DNA of 64,000 nt from Virgisporangium aurantiacum (GTDB lineage Bacteria > Actinomycetota > Actinomycetes > Mycobacteriales > Micromonosporaceae), in assembly GCF_016863635.1 (NCBI RefSeq), contig NZ_BOPG01000022.1:1-64000 (forward strand). The letters are read 5' to 3'. Both the position numbers and the translations under genes were made by a program. A model generated the notes under the pieces. The model was not told where the DNA came from. It saw only the letters and a list, made by a program, of their open reading frames with translations, and did not search any database. The stretch's first letter is position 1; each line of letters begins with the position of its first letter. Positions 25,820 to 34,441 of the stretch are shown one piece after another.

Positions 25820-27617
25820 GCGTGTCCAGGACCTGCTGGCCGAACCTGGCCAGCTTGTTCTGGCCCACGCCGCTCACCGTGGCCAACTCCGGCAACGTCG
25901 TCGGGTTCAGCGCGGCGATCGCGCGCAGCGTGGCGTCGCTGAAGACGATGTACGGCGGCATGCCCAGCTCCCGGGCCACGCCGGTGCGCCACGCCCGCAG
26001 CTTCTCGAACAGCGGCACGGCCTCGGCGGGCAGGTCGACCACCGGCGCGGCGCTCTTCGACCGGGAAGCCTTCGCCGCGGCGCGCTCGGACTCGCGGCGC
26101 ATCATCACGGTCGCGTCGCCGCGGAGCACCGACGCGCTGCGGTCGGTGAGCACCAGCGTCCCGTAATCGCCCTCGACGGCGAGCAGCCCCTGCGCCAGCA
26201 GTTGCCGCACGACGCCGCGCCACTCCGCCTCGCGCAGGTCGGCGCCGATGCCGAACACCTTCAGCTGGTCGTGCCGGAACTGGGTGACCTTGTCGGTCTT
26301 CTTGCCGAGCAGGATGTCGATCGACTGGCCGGCGCCGAACTTCTGGCCCCGCTCGCGCTGCAGGCGCAGCACGGTGGACAGCAGTTTCTGCGCGGCGACG
26401 GTGCCGTCCCACGCCTCCGGCGGCTGCAGGCACGTGTCGCAGTTGCCGCACTTCCCGTCGGGCTGCTCGCCGAAGTACGCGAGGATCTGCCCGCGCCGGC
26501 ACTCGACCGTCTCGCACAGCGCCAGCATCGCGTCGAGGTGCGCCGACATGTTGCGCCGGTGGGCGAAGTCGCCCTCCGAGGTGTCGATGAGCCGCCGCTG
26601 CTGCACGACGTCCTGCAGCCCGTAGGCCAGCCACGCCGTCGACGGCAGCCCGTCGCGACCGGCCCGGCCGGTCTCCTGGTAGTAGCCCTCCACCGACTTC
26701 GGCAGGTCGAGGTGCGCGACGAACCGCACGTCGGGCTTGTCGATGCCCATGCCGAACGCGATCGTCGCGACCATCACCAGCCCCTCCTCGCGCAGGAACC
26801 GCGACTGGTTCGTGGCCCGGGTGAACGCGTCGAGCCCGGCGTGGTACGGCAGCGCCGGAATCCCGTTCTCCTTCAGGAACTCCGCGGTCTTCTCCACCGA
26901 CGCGCGGGACAGGCAGTAGACGATCCCCGCGTCGCCCCGGTGCTCGGTCTTCAACAGGTCGAGCAGCTGCCGCTGCGGGCTGTTCTTCGCCACGATGCGG
27001 TACTGGATGTTGGGGCGGTCGAAGCTCGCGGTGAAGTGCCGCGCGTCGCCGAGGTTGAGGCGGGTGGCGATCTCGGTGCGGGTCGCCATCGTGGCGGTCG
27101 CGGTGAGCGCGATCCGCGGGACGTCGGGCCACCGCTCGTGCAGCATCGACAGCTGCAGGTAGTCGGGCCGGAAGTCGTGCCCCCACTGCGACACGCAGTG
27201 CGCCTCGTCGATCGCGAACAGCGAGATCTTAGCGCCGTCGAACAGGTCCTGGGTGGCCCGCGTGCTCACCCGTTCGGGTGCCACGTACAGCAGGTCGATC
27301 TCGCCGTTGCGGAACGCGTACTCGACCAGGCGCCGCTCGTCGGGATCCTGCGTGGAGTTGAGGAAGCCGGCGCGCACGCCGAGCGTGCGCAGCGCGTCCA
27401 CCTGATCCTGCATCAGCGCGATCAAGGGTGAGATCACGACGGCCACGCCGGGACGCACGAGCGCCGGGATCTGATAGCACAGCGACTTGCCGCCGCCGGT
27501 CGGCATCAGGACGAGCGCGTCGCCACCGTTGCTGACATGGTCGATGATCTCGGCCTGCTCGCCCCGGAAGCCGGCGTACCCCCAGACCCGGTTGAGGACC
27601 TCCACCGCGGTTTCCAC
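25803..27617 (-). CDS. recQ: RecQ-family ATP-dependent DNA helicase
   Basis: 604 residues. Helicase motifs are complete: MPTGGGKSLCYQIPA (Walker A), DEAHCVSQWGHDFRPDY (II), ALTATAT (III), YYQETGRAGRDG (VI). The RecQ zinc cysteines are present (CETVECRRGQILAYFGE and CGNCDTC), a winged-helix region follows, and the HRDC domain occupies the last ~80 residues (LFEKLRAWRTGVARELGMPPYIVF). It unwinds DNA in repair and recombination. The GTG at 27617 has no good ribosome-binding site but a TAGGAT box ends 7 nt before it, so the mRNA is probably leaderless. Confidence 0.95.
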   Translation of the reverse strand: METAVEVLNRVWGYAGFRGEQAEIIDHVSNGGDALVLMPTGGGKSLCYQIPALVRPGVAVVISPLIALMQDQVDALRTLGVRAGFLNSTQDPDERRLVEYAFRNGEIDLLYVAPERVSTRATQDLFDGAKISLFAIDEAHCVSQWGHDFRPDYLQLSMLHERWPDVPRIALTATATMATRTEIATRLNLGDARHFTASFDRPNIQYRIVAKNSPQRQLLDLLKTEHRGDAGIVYCLSRASVEKTAEFLKENGIPALPYHAGLDAFTRATNQSRFLREEGLVMVATIAFGMGIDKPDVRFVAHLDLPKSVEGYYQETGRAGRDGLPSTAWLAYGLQDVVQQRRLIDTSEGDFAHRRNMSAHLDAMLALCETVECRRGQILAYFGEQPDGKCGNCDTCLQPPEAWDGTVAAQKLLSTVLRLQRERGQKFGAGQSIDILLGKKTDKVTQFRHDQLKVFGIGADLREAEWRGVVRQLLAQGLLAVEGDYGTLVLTDRSASVLRGDATVMMRRESERAAAKASRSKSAAPVVDLPAEAVPLFEKLRAWRTGVARELGMPPYIVFSDATLRAIAALNPTTLPELATVSGVGQNKLARFGQQVLDTLTAPG

Positions 27618-27624
27618 CCGGGCG

Positions 27625-27630
27625 ATCCTA
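27625..27630 (-). promoter_or_regulatory. Predicted -10 box, leaderless recQ
   Basis: On the minus strand TAGGAT is followed by 7 nt and the GTG start, placing transcription start at or next to the start codon. Confidence 0.6.
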
Positions 27631-28317
27631 CGGGGTCGGCGCGGGGCTGGGTTCCCCCAGCAACTCGGGCAGCTCCGCGAGCGAGTCGATCACCGGCCCC
27701 GGCCAGGTGGGCAGCGTGTCCCGGAACTCCACCGTGCGGAACACCGTCATGCCGGCCGCCGCCGCGCCGGCGAGTTCGTCGTCGGACCCGTCGCCCACGA
27801 ACACGCACTCCGCCGGCGCGACGCCCAGCCGCCCGGCCGCGAGTTCGTAGATCGCCGGATCCGGCTTGGCCAACCCGACCGCGCTGGAGAAGATCGCGAT
27901 GTCGAACCGGCCGGCGAGCGGGCTGTGCGGCCAGGACTCCGCCGTCTCCGAGGTGGCGTTGCTGACCAGCGCCAGCCGGTGCCCGCGCGCCCGCAGGCCG
28001 TCGAGCGCCGCCAGGATGCTCGCCGGCACCAGCCCGAGCAGCCGGTCGGCCAGGCCCCGGCGCAACGCCGCCGCGCGGCTCACCTGCTCGTCGGTGGGCG
28101 TGACGCCGAGCCGCCCGGCGATGATCTGCACCGTCTCCTCGACGCTCCACCGCACCAGCCGGTCGTCCCAGGACTCGCGGTAGGCGGCGACGAGATCCGC
28201 CGGCGCGATCCCGAGAATCGTGGCCATCTCCCCGACCACCCGGTCGCGCCGCCCGTCGGCCCCGTCGATCAACGTGTTGTACAGATCAAAGATCACCGGC
28301 CGCCCCACGGAGGCCAT
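27628..28317 (-). CDS. HAD-superfamily hydrolase
   Basis: 229 residues. The HAD motifs are VIFDLYNTLID (nucleophile Asp; Tyr replaces the more common Asp+2), LVSNATSE (motif II), GLAKPDPAIYE (motif III Lys) and VFVGDGSDDELAGAAAAGM (motif IV acids). It is a phosphatase-type HAD with a helical cap; the substrate is unknown. It is separated from recQ by 10 bp on the same strand. Confidence 0.9.
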   Translation of the reverse strand: MASVGRPVIFDLYNTLIDGADGRRDRVVGEMATILGIAPADLVAAYRESWDDRLVRWSVEETVQIIAGRLGVTPTDEQVSRAAALRRGLADRLLGLVPASILAALDGLRARGHRLALVSNATSETAESWPHSPLAGRFDIAIFSSAVGLAKPDPAIYELAAGRLGVAPAECVFVGDGSDDELAGAAAAGMTVFRTVEFRDTLPTWPGPVIDSLAELPELLGEPSPAPTP

Positions 28318-28328
28318 GCTATCCAGGC

Positions 28329-28778
28329 TCAGCGGGCCCGGCCCTCGCGGAGCATCGCGATCGACTTCGCCACGCGGGCGGCGCGCGTCTCCGCCTTCTT
28401 GGCGCCGGTTATCTGCTCGGCGTGCCAGCGCTGGTTGCTGTACGACATGCCGCCCCAGAACTCCTTCGCGCCCGGGTCGGCGTCGAGGGCCGCGGCCAGG
28501 TCGGCGGGCACCTCGATCTCACGCGGGGCGGTGTCGAGCTCGATCTCCAGGTCGAGCAGGTCGCCGGCCGTGACCCCGGCGGCCGCGCGCCGCTCGGCGC
28601 TGACGCCCAGCCAGTACTCCCCGCCCATCTTGGCGATGGAGCTGCGGAACGTGTAGCCGTTGACCGTCACCACGACCTTGGGGCGGCCGCCGCCACCGAG
28701 TTCCTCGACAAACGCGTCGGGGATCTGGAACCCGGTGGTGTTGCCGCCCGTGGCCTGCAGTTCGCCGCTGAACTTCAC
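28329..28778 (-). CDS. DUF1905/YdeI-type (OmpD-associated-like) protein
   Basis: 149 residues. The N-terminal ~95 residues (MKFSGELQATGGNTTGFQIP... VVVTVNGYTFRSSIAKMGGEYWLGVSAERR) match the DUF1905 beta-barrel, and the C-terminal helical part (FWGGMSYSNQRWHAEQITGAKKAETRAARVAKSIAMLREG) matches the bacteriocin-protection YdeI/OmpD-associated module. Function is unproven in the family. The start is a GTG at 28778 with TAGGCT ending 6 nt upstream, so it is probably leaderless. Confidence 0.85.
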   Translation of the reverse strand: MKFSGELQATGGNTTGFQIPDAFVEELGGGGRPKVVVTVNGYTFRSSIAKMGGEYWLGVSAERRAAAGVTAGDLLDLEIELDTAPREIEVPADLAAALDADPGAKEFWGGMSYSNQRWHAEQITGAKKAETRAARVAKSIAMLREGRAR

Positions 28779-28784
28779 GCCCCC

Positions 28785-28790
28785 AGCCTA
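28785..28790 (-). promoter_or_regulatory. Predicted -10 box, leaderless DUF1905 gene
   Basis: TAGGCT on the minus strand followed by GGGGGC and the GTG start at 28778. Confidence 0.6.
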
Positions 28791-28793
28791 ACC

Positions 28794-28847
28794 CCGGATC
28801 TTGGACTCCCTGCGGTGCCATGGGCCCGTGGGGAGTCCAAGATCCGG
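28794..28847. terminator. Long stem-loop with GATCTTGGACTCC arm
   Basis: Perfect 17-bp inverted repeat, CCGGATCTTGGACTCCC at 28794-28810 and its complement at 28831-28847, with a 20-nt loop. It starts 6 nt after the M64 peptidase stop (minus strand) and ends just upstream of the DUF1905 promoter. The arm core GATCTTGGACTCC is shared with the hairpin at 59827. Confidence 0.8.
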
Positions 28848-28852
28848 ACGGC

Positions 28853-31393
28853 CTAGCAGCCGGCGCGGGCGCCGCGAACCGTGTTGGGGGCGCCGAAGTC
28901 GCGCACCGGTGCGCTGTTGCCGGAGCAGCTCAGCGCGCCCGTGATCTGGTTGCCGACCACCACCGGCCCGTACGCCCCGGCCAGCCGCGAGTAGCGCTCG
29001 TTCGCCGTCACCTGGGTGTTGTTCGCCAGCATCACCGTGCCGGAGAAGCGGTTGCCGGCCAGGGTGATGTCGCGGCGGGTGCCGGTGAGCACCACCGCAC
29101 CGCCCACCGTCGACCCGAAGAGCTGCACCGCCTGGGCGTTCGTCGACACCAGCGTGCCGCTCACCGTCGAGTTGCGGACCACCAGCGAGGCGCCCGCCCG
29201 CACCGTCACCTGCCCGGTGACCTGGGCGTTCGTCAGGCACGTCACGCCCGACGCGGCGTTGACGGAGGACTGCCGCCCGGTCAGCGTCCGCGTGCAGGCG
29301 GGCGAGGAGCCGGGCAGCACGGTGGCCCGGTACGAGTCCGCCGGCCCGACGTTCCCGGCCGCGTCGATGGCGCGGTGCTCCACCGTGTGCGTCCCGAAAC
29401 CGGGGACGAACCGGCCGCTCGGGTGGTCGTCCGGCAGGGTCTGTTCGAACGTCGCCCGCGACAGCCCGCCGGTGCCGAGGTTGCCGTACGTGAGCGCCTT
29501 CACGCTCGTGCCGGAGTGGCGGAACTGGAACGGCGAGGCGGGCATCGGCTGCTCGGGGAAGCCGAAGTAGTTGAACCAGCCGTCGCGGTCGAGCCGCAAC
29601 TGGCCGACCACGTACCGGCCGGCCTGGTTGTCGCGCGGGTCGAGCCACATGTCCCAGCCGTCGAAGTACACCGGGTGCTCCACCCCGCCGGCCAGCGTCG
29701 TCAGCGGCGTCGACAGCCGCCGCGGCGCGGTCGGCGCCGCGTTGTCGACGGTCCATTCCCGGGTGGCGGTCTGGCTGGGGTCCGCGGGGTCGGTCACGGC
29801 CACGGCCAGTTTATGAACCCCATTGGACGGGCGCAGAGCACCCAGATCCACCCGGCGACTGTTGTCCGGGTTCGGTACGGGCTGCCCGTCGAGCGACCAG
29901 GCGACGCTGAGCACCCGGTTGGTCGGGTGGTTCGTCTCGACGAAGACGACCTCGTCGCCGGCCACCGGTTGGCTCGTCATCGTCGAGTTGGTGATCTGCG
30001 CGGCGGGCGGCGACGCGACCACGCCGGGCGCGCCGAGCGTCCACTGGCGGGTCTGCGTGAACCGGGGGCCGTTGTAGCCGGAGTCGGTGGGTGAGTTGCC
30101 CGTCGACGGGTTACGCACCCAGTCGGTGCCGGCCGGCCCGACGGGGTCGCGCACCTCGACGCTCACGACGGTGCCGGGCGCGAGGCCGCGCGTCTCCAGG
30201 CTCCGGCTGTTGTTCGTGGGCAGCACCGCGCCGTTCGCCCGCCAGGTCACCTGGAGTTCGTGGTAGCGCGGGTGCCCGGTCTCGACCCAGAGCACGCCGT
30301 CGGACGGCACGGTGCCCAGCGGCGTGTGCCGGATCGCCATCTGCCCGGCGTTCCGCATGCCGGTGATCCGGGCGACCATGTGCTCGCGGCCGATCTGGTC
30401 GAGGTCGAAGCCGATCCACCGCATCATCGAGTGCTCGCTCGGCCGGCGCTGGCCGCACGGGAACATGCCGCCGCCCTCGTGCAGGCCGACGGTTCCGCCG
30501 GACAGGCTCTCCTCGCCCACCCAGCGCCACCACTTGTGCTGGTCGGCGACCATCTGCCCGGTGCTGGTGTAGATCGTGTGGTGGAAGCTCGTCGGCTCGG
30601 CGCCGGTGTAGCAGGGCCGTACGACGTCGCGCGACGAGTACGGGTACTCGTCGAGCAGCGTCCCGAGCGAGTGGCCCAGTTCGTGCAGCGAGATCAGCGG
30701 ACCCTGCGGCGAGCCGCCGGAGGTCGTCGCGCTCGTGCCGCCGATGCCGCCGTACGTGAACGTGTTGAAGATGGCGAGCGTCTGCACGTTCTGTGACGTG
30801 CGCGGAATGCCGAGCACCGGCATCACGTAGTTGTCGAGGATGCGGTTGTGCGCCTGGTTGCCGGTCTCGCACGGGTTCACGCCCGGCGGGTAGTAGGCGG
30901 TATCGGCCGCGCAGTTCAGCGGCGCTCCGCCGTAGACGGTGCCGCGCGCCAACGGGTCGGCACACCCGTTCTGGAAGATCATGCGCAGCGCGGTGCGCTT
31001 GCCGTCGATCGGACCCTCGCGCACGCCGGTGTCGCGGATCGTGCCGTCGGGGTTGCGCACCCGCCCGTCGGGGTCGCACCGCACGCCGTAGTCGATCGAT
31101 GCGATCTCGACCGCGTAGACGTTGATGTAGTTGCGGTAGGTCCGGAACGGCTCGGTCGCCCACATGACCGCCAGGTTCCGGTCGACGTCGGCGAGGAAGA
31201 TGCTCTGCTGGTCGGCCTGGTACCCGTCACCGAGAATGATGAGGTTGAGCCGCTCGGCCGGCGGCCCGGTCACCTGTACCGGATGCACCTTCGGGTCGGG
31301 CAACGGGGCCGCCGCCTGTGCCGCCGTGGGGATCGCGACCTGCAGCGCGGCGATCAGGCCGGCCACCGCGAGGAAAACAGTTCTGCGGTTCAT
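28853..31393 (-). CDS. Secreted M64-family metallopeptidase with C-terminal repeat region
   Basis: 846 residues. A Sec signal peptide (MNRRTVFLAVAGLIAALQVAIPTAAQA) leads into an M64 (IgA-peptidase-like) domain: LNLIILGDGYQADQ, RTYRNYINVYAVEIAS and the zinc motif SLHELGHSLGTLLDEY. Ig-like segments follow (residues ~400-600), then a domain with a Thr-rich, beta-helix-like pattern (NAQVTGQVTVRAGASLVVRN, STVGGAVVLTG, NRFSGTVMLANN). It should act outside the cell. GGAGG is 5 nt before the ATG at 31393; longer in-frame starts lack this. The family call is secure but IgA cleavage should not be assumed. Confidence 0.9.
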   Translation of the reverse strand: MNRRTVFLAVAGLIAALQVAIPTAAQAAAPLPDPKVHPVQVTGPPAERLNLIILGDGYQADQQSIFLADVDRNLAVMWATEPFRTYRNYINVYAVEIASIDYGVRCDPDGRVRNPDGTIRDTGVREGPIDGKRTALRMIFQNGCADPLARGTVYGGAPLNCAADTAYYPPGVNPCETGNQAHNRILDNYVMPVLGIPRTSQNVQTLAIFNTFTYGGIGGTSATTSGGSPQGPLISLHELGHSLGTLLDEYPYSSRDVVRPCYTGAEPTSFHHTIYTSTGQMVADQHKWWRWVGEESLSGGTVGLHEGGGMFPCGQRRPSEHSMMRWIGFDLDQIGREHMVARITGMRNAGQMAIRHTPLGTVPSDGVLWVETGHPRYHELQVTWRANGAVLPTNNSRSLETRGLAPGTVVSVEVRDPVGPAGTDWVRNPSTGNSPTDSGYNGPRFTQTRQWTLGAPGVVASPPAAQITNSTMTSQPVAGDEVVFVETNHPTNRVLSVAWSLDGQPVPNPDNSRRVDLGALRPSNGVHKLAVAVTDPADPSQTATREWTVDNAAPTAPRRLSTPLTTLAGGVEHPVYFDGWDMWLDPRDNQAGRYVVGQLRLDRDGWFNYFGFPEQPMPASPFQFRHSGTSVKALTYGNLGTGGLSRATFEQTLPDDHPSGRFVPGFGTHTVEHRAIDAAGNVGPADSYRATVLPGSSPACTRTLTGRQSSVNAASGVTCLTNAQVTGQVTVRAGASLVVRNSTVSGTLVSTNAQAVQLFGSTVGGAVVLTGTRRDITLAGNRFSGTVMLANNTQVTANERYSRLAGAYGPVVVGNQITGALSCSGNSAPVRDFGAPNTVRGARAGC

Positions 31394-31433
31394 GGAACCT
31401 CCTCCGAAGAGCCCGGCCGGCATCATCGTATGT

Positions 31434-32780
31434 CTATGTATTCGGTGGCCGCCAGCCTCCCGACGCACGCTCCACAATGGACGCTGCCGCCAGTGCCAGG
31501 TCCTCCCGCCACGGCGCGGCGGCGATCTGCACGCCCACCGGCAGGCCGTCCGGAGTCGTGCCGGCCCGCACCACCACCGCCGGGTTGCCGAGCAGGCTCC
31601 AGGTGAGCGTGTACGGGATGCGGCCGGCGTCGGCGCCGTGCGGCACCGCCGGTTTCTCCGCGGCGGGCGAGACCACCAGCGGGTACTCGTGCAGGAACGG
31701 CAGCATCCGGCGGCGGAACCGGTCCCACTCGAACAGCGACCGCTGCACGTCGATCGCGGTCAGCTCGCTCGGCTTTCGGTCGGCGACCCACTCGTCGGCC
31801 GAGTCCGACTCGGGCCGCCGCCAGTAGTCCCGCGTGATCGGGTACACCTCGTCGAGGCCGGGCGGTGTCGCCCGTTCGACGACGAGCCCGGCCGCTTCGA
31901 GCGCCCGCGCGGCGTCGTGGGTCGCGGTGACCACGGACGGATCGGGCGTCGTACCGGGATGGTCGACGTAGACCGCCACGCGCATCCCGCTCAGCCCGGC
32001 CGCGTCGGGGTCGGCCAGCGGCACGGGTACCGCGCTCGGGTCGGCCCCGTCGGGTCCGGCGATCACCCGCAGCACGAGCGCGAGATCCTCGACGTGGCGG
32101 GCCAGCGGACCGATCACCGTGCGGGGATCGGTCAGCGCGCAGATGAACGGGAAGTGCCCGGTGAGCGGCACCCGCCCGGTGGTCGGCTTGAGCCCGGCGA
32201 CCCCGCAGCAGTGCGCCGGTTGCCGGATGCTGCCGCCGGAGTCGCTGCCCAGCCCGAGCGGCGAGCCGCCCGCGCCGACGAGGGCCGCCTCGCCGCTGCT
32301 GCTGCCGGCCGGGCTGAACCGCGGATCGTAGGGGTTGTTGGTGCGGCCGTACGCCTCGTTGTCGGGCCCGATGCTGGTCTTGCCGAGCACGATGCCGCCG
32401 GCCGCCCGCATCCGGGCCACCGCCGTCGCGTCCCGGGCCGGCATCCGGGCCCGCCGGTCGGCCCGCCCACCCGCACAGGGCAGGCCCGCCACGTCGATCC
32501 AGTCCTTCACCGTGAACGGGACGCCGTGCAGCGGTCCCCTGATCTCCCCGCGGGCCGCCGCGCGGTCGGCGTCCTCCGCCTCCGCCAGCGCCGCGTCCGC
32601 CCGCAGCGCGACGATCGCATTCAGCGCAATGCCGCTCCCCGCGCCGGTCTCTCCGGCGGTCTCCGCTATCCGCTCCAGGCAGGCGGCGACGACCTCCCGC
32701 GACGACAACTCCCGGGCGGCGATCCGCCGGGCGATCCCGGCGGCCGATCCGAAGGCCCACATCCGACCCATCATCCTCAC
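31434..32780 (-). CDS. Amidase-signature family amidase
   Basis: 448 residues. The catalytic Lys (GVPFTVKDWIDVAG), the cis-Ser region (SPAGSSSGEAAL) and the nucleophile Ser region (GLGSDSGGSIRQPA) of the Ser-cisSer-Lys triad are all visible. The C-terminus GNPAVVVRAGTTPDGLPVGVQI is typical. It hydrolyses a C-N amide bond; the substrate is unknown and there are no gatB/gatC neighbours, so it is not the tRNA amidotransferase. Starts at 32780 (GTG), 32774, 32771 and 32762 (ATG) are all possible and no ribosome-binding site is decisive. Confidence 0.9.
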   Translation of the reverse strand: MRMMGRMWAFGSAAGIARRIAARELSSREVVAACLERIAETAGETGAGSGIALNAIVALRADAALAEAEDADRAAARGEIRGPLHGVPFTVKDWIDVAGLPCAGGRADRRARMPARDATAVARMRAAGGIVLGKTSIGPDNEAYGRTNNPYDPRFSPAGSSSGEAALVGAGGSPLGLGSDSGGSIRQPAHCCGVAGLKPTTGRVPLTGHFPFICALTDPRTVIGPLARHVEDLALVLRVIAGPDGADPSAVPVPLADPDAAGLSGMRVAVYVDHPGTTPDPSVVTATHDAARALEAAGLVVERATPPGLDEVYPITRDYWRRPESDSADEWVADRKPSELTAIDVQRSLFEWDRFRRRMLPFLHEYPLVVSPAAEKPAVPHGADAGRIPYTLTWSLLGNPAVVVRAGTTPDGLPVGVQIAAAPWREDLALAAASIVERASGGWRPPNT

Positions 32781-32791
32781 CGGTGCCCCCG

Positions 32792-32797
32792 TAGAGT
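32792..32797 (+). promoter_or_regulatory. Predicted -10 box for the gene at 32804
   Basis: TAGAGT followed by GTCGAC and the GTG start, the same spacing as other leaderless starts in this window. Confidence 0.6.
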
Positions 32798-32803
32798 GTC
32801 GAC

Positions 32804-33325
32804 GTGCTCGACTTCATGCCCGCGGCCGATCAGCTGTACCGGCAACGCGACCGCCTGCGGGCGCTGGTCGGCCAGCGGGTCACGGCCGGCTGGACCGGTT
32901 GGACCGGTGACCGCATGGTTCCGGGCGCCCCGGTGGTGCTGGCCTTCGAGGGCGGCGAGCAGCTCGAACTGGCCTGGCAGAAGTGGGACGACCTGTCCAT
33001 CACCTGGAACACCGTCGACGTGGCCGAACCCCGCGGGTACGAGTGGCGGCCGGCGGCCCCCGCCGAGCTGGCGGCGATCGTCGACCTGCCGGTCACCGCG
33101 ATAGACGTCTCCGAAGGCCCGTACTTCAACGACGTCGACCTGGTGGCCGGCGGCCCGTTGCCGATGGACGCCGTTGCCGGTTGGGTCGTGGACGGGTTGT
33201 GGCTGGAGACCGGCGAAACCGGGCTGCTGGTCCACAACGGGGCCGACACGGTGGCGCTGAGCCCGTCCCCGATGATCCCCACCCACGACGGCCTGAGCCG
33301 GACGACCCCGCTGGAAGCCTTCTGA
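32804..33325 (+). CDS. Conserved-looking protein of unknown function
   Basis: 173 residues, acidic, soluble, no signal or membrane segment. I do not recognise the family. Visible features are Trp-rich stretches (GWTGWTGDR, LAWQKWDDLSITWN) and alternating hydrophobic beta-like segments, ending SPSPMIPTHDGLSRTTPLEAF. The GTG start has a TANNNT box 6 nt upstream and no ribosome-binding site. It overlaps the following S4-domain gene by 1 bp (TGATG), so the two are translated from one mRNA. Confidence 0.75.
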   Translation: MLDFMPAADQLYRQRDRLRALVGQRVTAGWTGWTGDRMVPGAPVVLAFEGGEQLELAWQKWDDLSITWNTVDVAEPRGYEWRPAAPAELAAIVDLPVTAIDVSEGPYFNDVDLVAGGPLPMDAVAGWVVDGLWLETGETGLLVHNGADTVALSPSPMIPTHDGLSRTTPLEAF

Positions 33326-33531
33326 TGCGCGAAGTCCCCATCACCACCGACACGATCCGCCTCGGCCAGTTCCTCAAGCTGGCCGATGTGGTGGAGGTGG
33401 GCTCCGACGTCAAACTCCTGCTGGAGGACGGCGCCGTGACGGTCAACGGCGAGGCCGAGTCCCGCCGCGGCCGGACCCTCACCCGCGGTGACGTGGTAGC
33501 CGTCGACGGCACCGAGCTCCGGGTGGCATGA
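33325..33531 (+). CDS. Small RNA-binding S4-domain protein
   Basis: 68 residues, essentially one S4 domain: IRLGQFLKLADVVEVGSDVKLLLEDGAVTVNGEAESRRGRTLTRGDVVAVDG. This resembles the YbcJ/YaaA group of free-standing S4 proteins. It likely binds structured RNA; the target is unknown. The ATG overlaps the upstream stop by 1 bp. Confidence 0.9.
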   Translation: MREVPITTDTIRLGQFLKLADVVEVGSDVKLLLEDGAVTVNGEAESRRGRTLTRGDVVAVDGTELRVA

Positions 33532-33537
33532 CGCCGG

Positions 33538-34272
33538 TCATTGCCGGCATGCCGGTGCGAGCGGGTACGTGTCCTCGATCTCCTGCCGCAGCACCAGCAC
33601 CGAGGCGAGCACCGGCTCGCCGGCCGCGGTGTACGCGGCGACGGTGACCGCGAGAACCGGGTCCTCCTTGTCCATGTCGAGCAGGTCGGCTTCCTCGGGC
33701 GAGGGTCGGCGGGCGGTCGTCCACTCGACCGCGTAGTCGCCCCGGATGCCTTTTCGCGCGGCCAGATACGCGAGCAGACTCCCCCGGATCGGTTCCGGCC
33801 GGCCCGCTTTCGTGCCCGCCGCCACGTCCACCGGCACGTAGAGCGTCACCAGGTCGACCGGGCCGTCCGCGCCCACCGTGCGCCGGCTCCGCCGGTAGAC
33901 CGGCGTCCCCGCCACGACGTTCAGCATCTCGGCGATTCGCGACTCGGCCAGCACCGCCACCACCGACAGCAGCTCCACCGCCCTCGACTCGTCGGCGTCG
34001 AGCGCCGCCCGCACGTACGCCGGCACCGTCCGTCGCGCGGGCGGCCGACCCCGGACGAAGTTCGCCTTACCCTGCTGGGACTCGATCCAGCCGTCCAGCT
34101 TCAACGCCTGCAACGACTTGAGCACGGTCGCCCGGGACACGTCGAACTCGCCGGCGAGCTGGTTCTCCGAGGGCAACGCCGCACCCGGCCGGTAGACGCC
34201 GTCGGCGATGCGCTGCCGCAGCGTGTTGAGCACGTGGAGGTACTTGGGTGTTCCGGCCTCGGCTGGGGCCAT
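33538..34272 (-). CDS. GntR-family regulator with UTRA effector domain
   Basis: 244 residues. The N-terminal winged helix is classical (KYLHVLNTLRQRIADGVYRPGAALPSENQLAGEFDVSRATVLKSLQALKLDGWIESQQGKANFV). The C-terminal ~150 residues are a UTRA-type sensor (PVYRRSRRTVGADGPVDLVTLYVP). The ATG at 34272 is preferred (AAGGGA 11 nt upstream; the GTG at 34281 would be only 2 nt from it). A promoter with TTGTCA-17 nt-TAACGT drives it on the minus strand, and a 19-bp palindrome lies further upstream between it and the divergent RHH operon. Effector unknown. Confidence 0.9.
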   Translation of the reverse strand: MAPAEAGTPKYLHVLNTLRQRIADGVYRPGAALPSENQLAGEFDVSRATVLKSLQALKLDGWIESQQGKANFVRGRPPARRTVPAYVRAALDADESRAVELLSVVAVLAESRIAEMLNVVAGTPVYRRSRRTVGADGPVDLVTLYVPVDVAAGTKAGRPEPIRGSLLAYLAARKGIRGDYAVEWTTARRPSPEEADLLDMDKEDPVLAVTVAAYTAAGEPVLASVLVLRQEIEDTYPLAPACRQ

Positions 34273-34314
34273 CGACGTCACCGTCCCTTGAAGGTCTCAC
34301 GCAGACGTGACGAG

Positions 34315-34343
34315 ACGTTAATGGACGTTCATATAGGTGACAA
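34315..34343 (-). promoter_or_regulatory. Predicted promoter of the GntR gene
   Basis: On the minus strand TTGTCA (34343-34338), 17 nt, then TAACGT (34320-34315), a good match to the housekeeping sigma consensus. It gives a leader of roughly 35-40 nt. Confidence 0.65.
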
Positions 34344-34372
34344 GCCCTGCCGCCGAGGTCCGCCGACCGGCG

Positions 34373-34391
34373 ATGTACCACTGTGGTACAT
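34373..34391. promoter_or_regulatory. 19-bp perfect palindrome (operator candidate)
   Basis: ATGTACCACTGTGGTACAT is a perfect palindrome around a central T. Its right arm overlaps a TACATT box (34387-34392) that could be the -10 of the RHH operon. The dimeric GntR protein encoded 100 bp away is the obvious binder. Confidence 0.8.
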
Positions 34392-34441
34392 TCGGCTCCG
34401 AACCACCACGGAGGCACGAAATATCAAAGGAGACCCAGCTC

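Noticed and set aside
33538..34272. GntR protein as the arabinose regulator
   Set aside because: It is 15 kb from the locus, and the palindrome beside it (GTACCAC-T-GTGGTAC) does not resemble the TGTTAGCGNTAACA sites.
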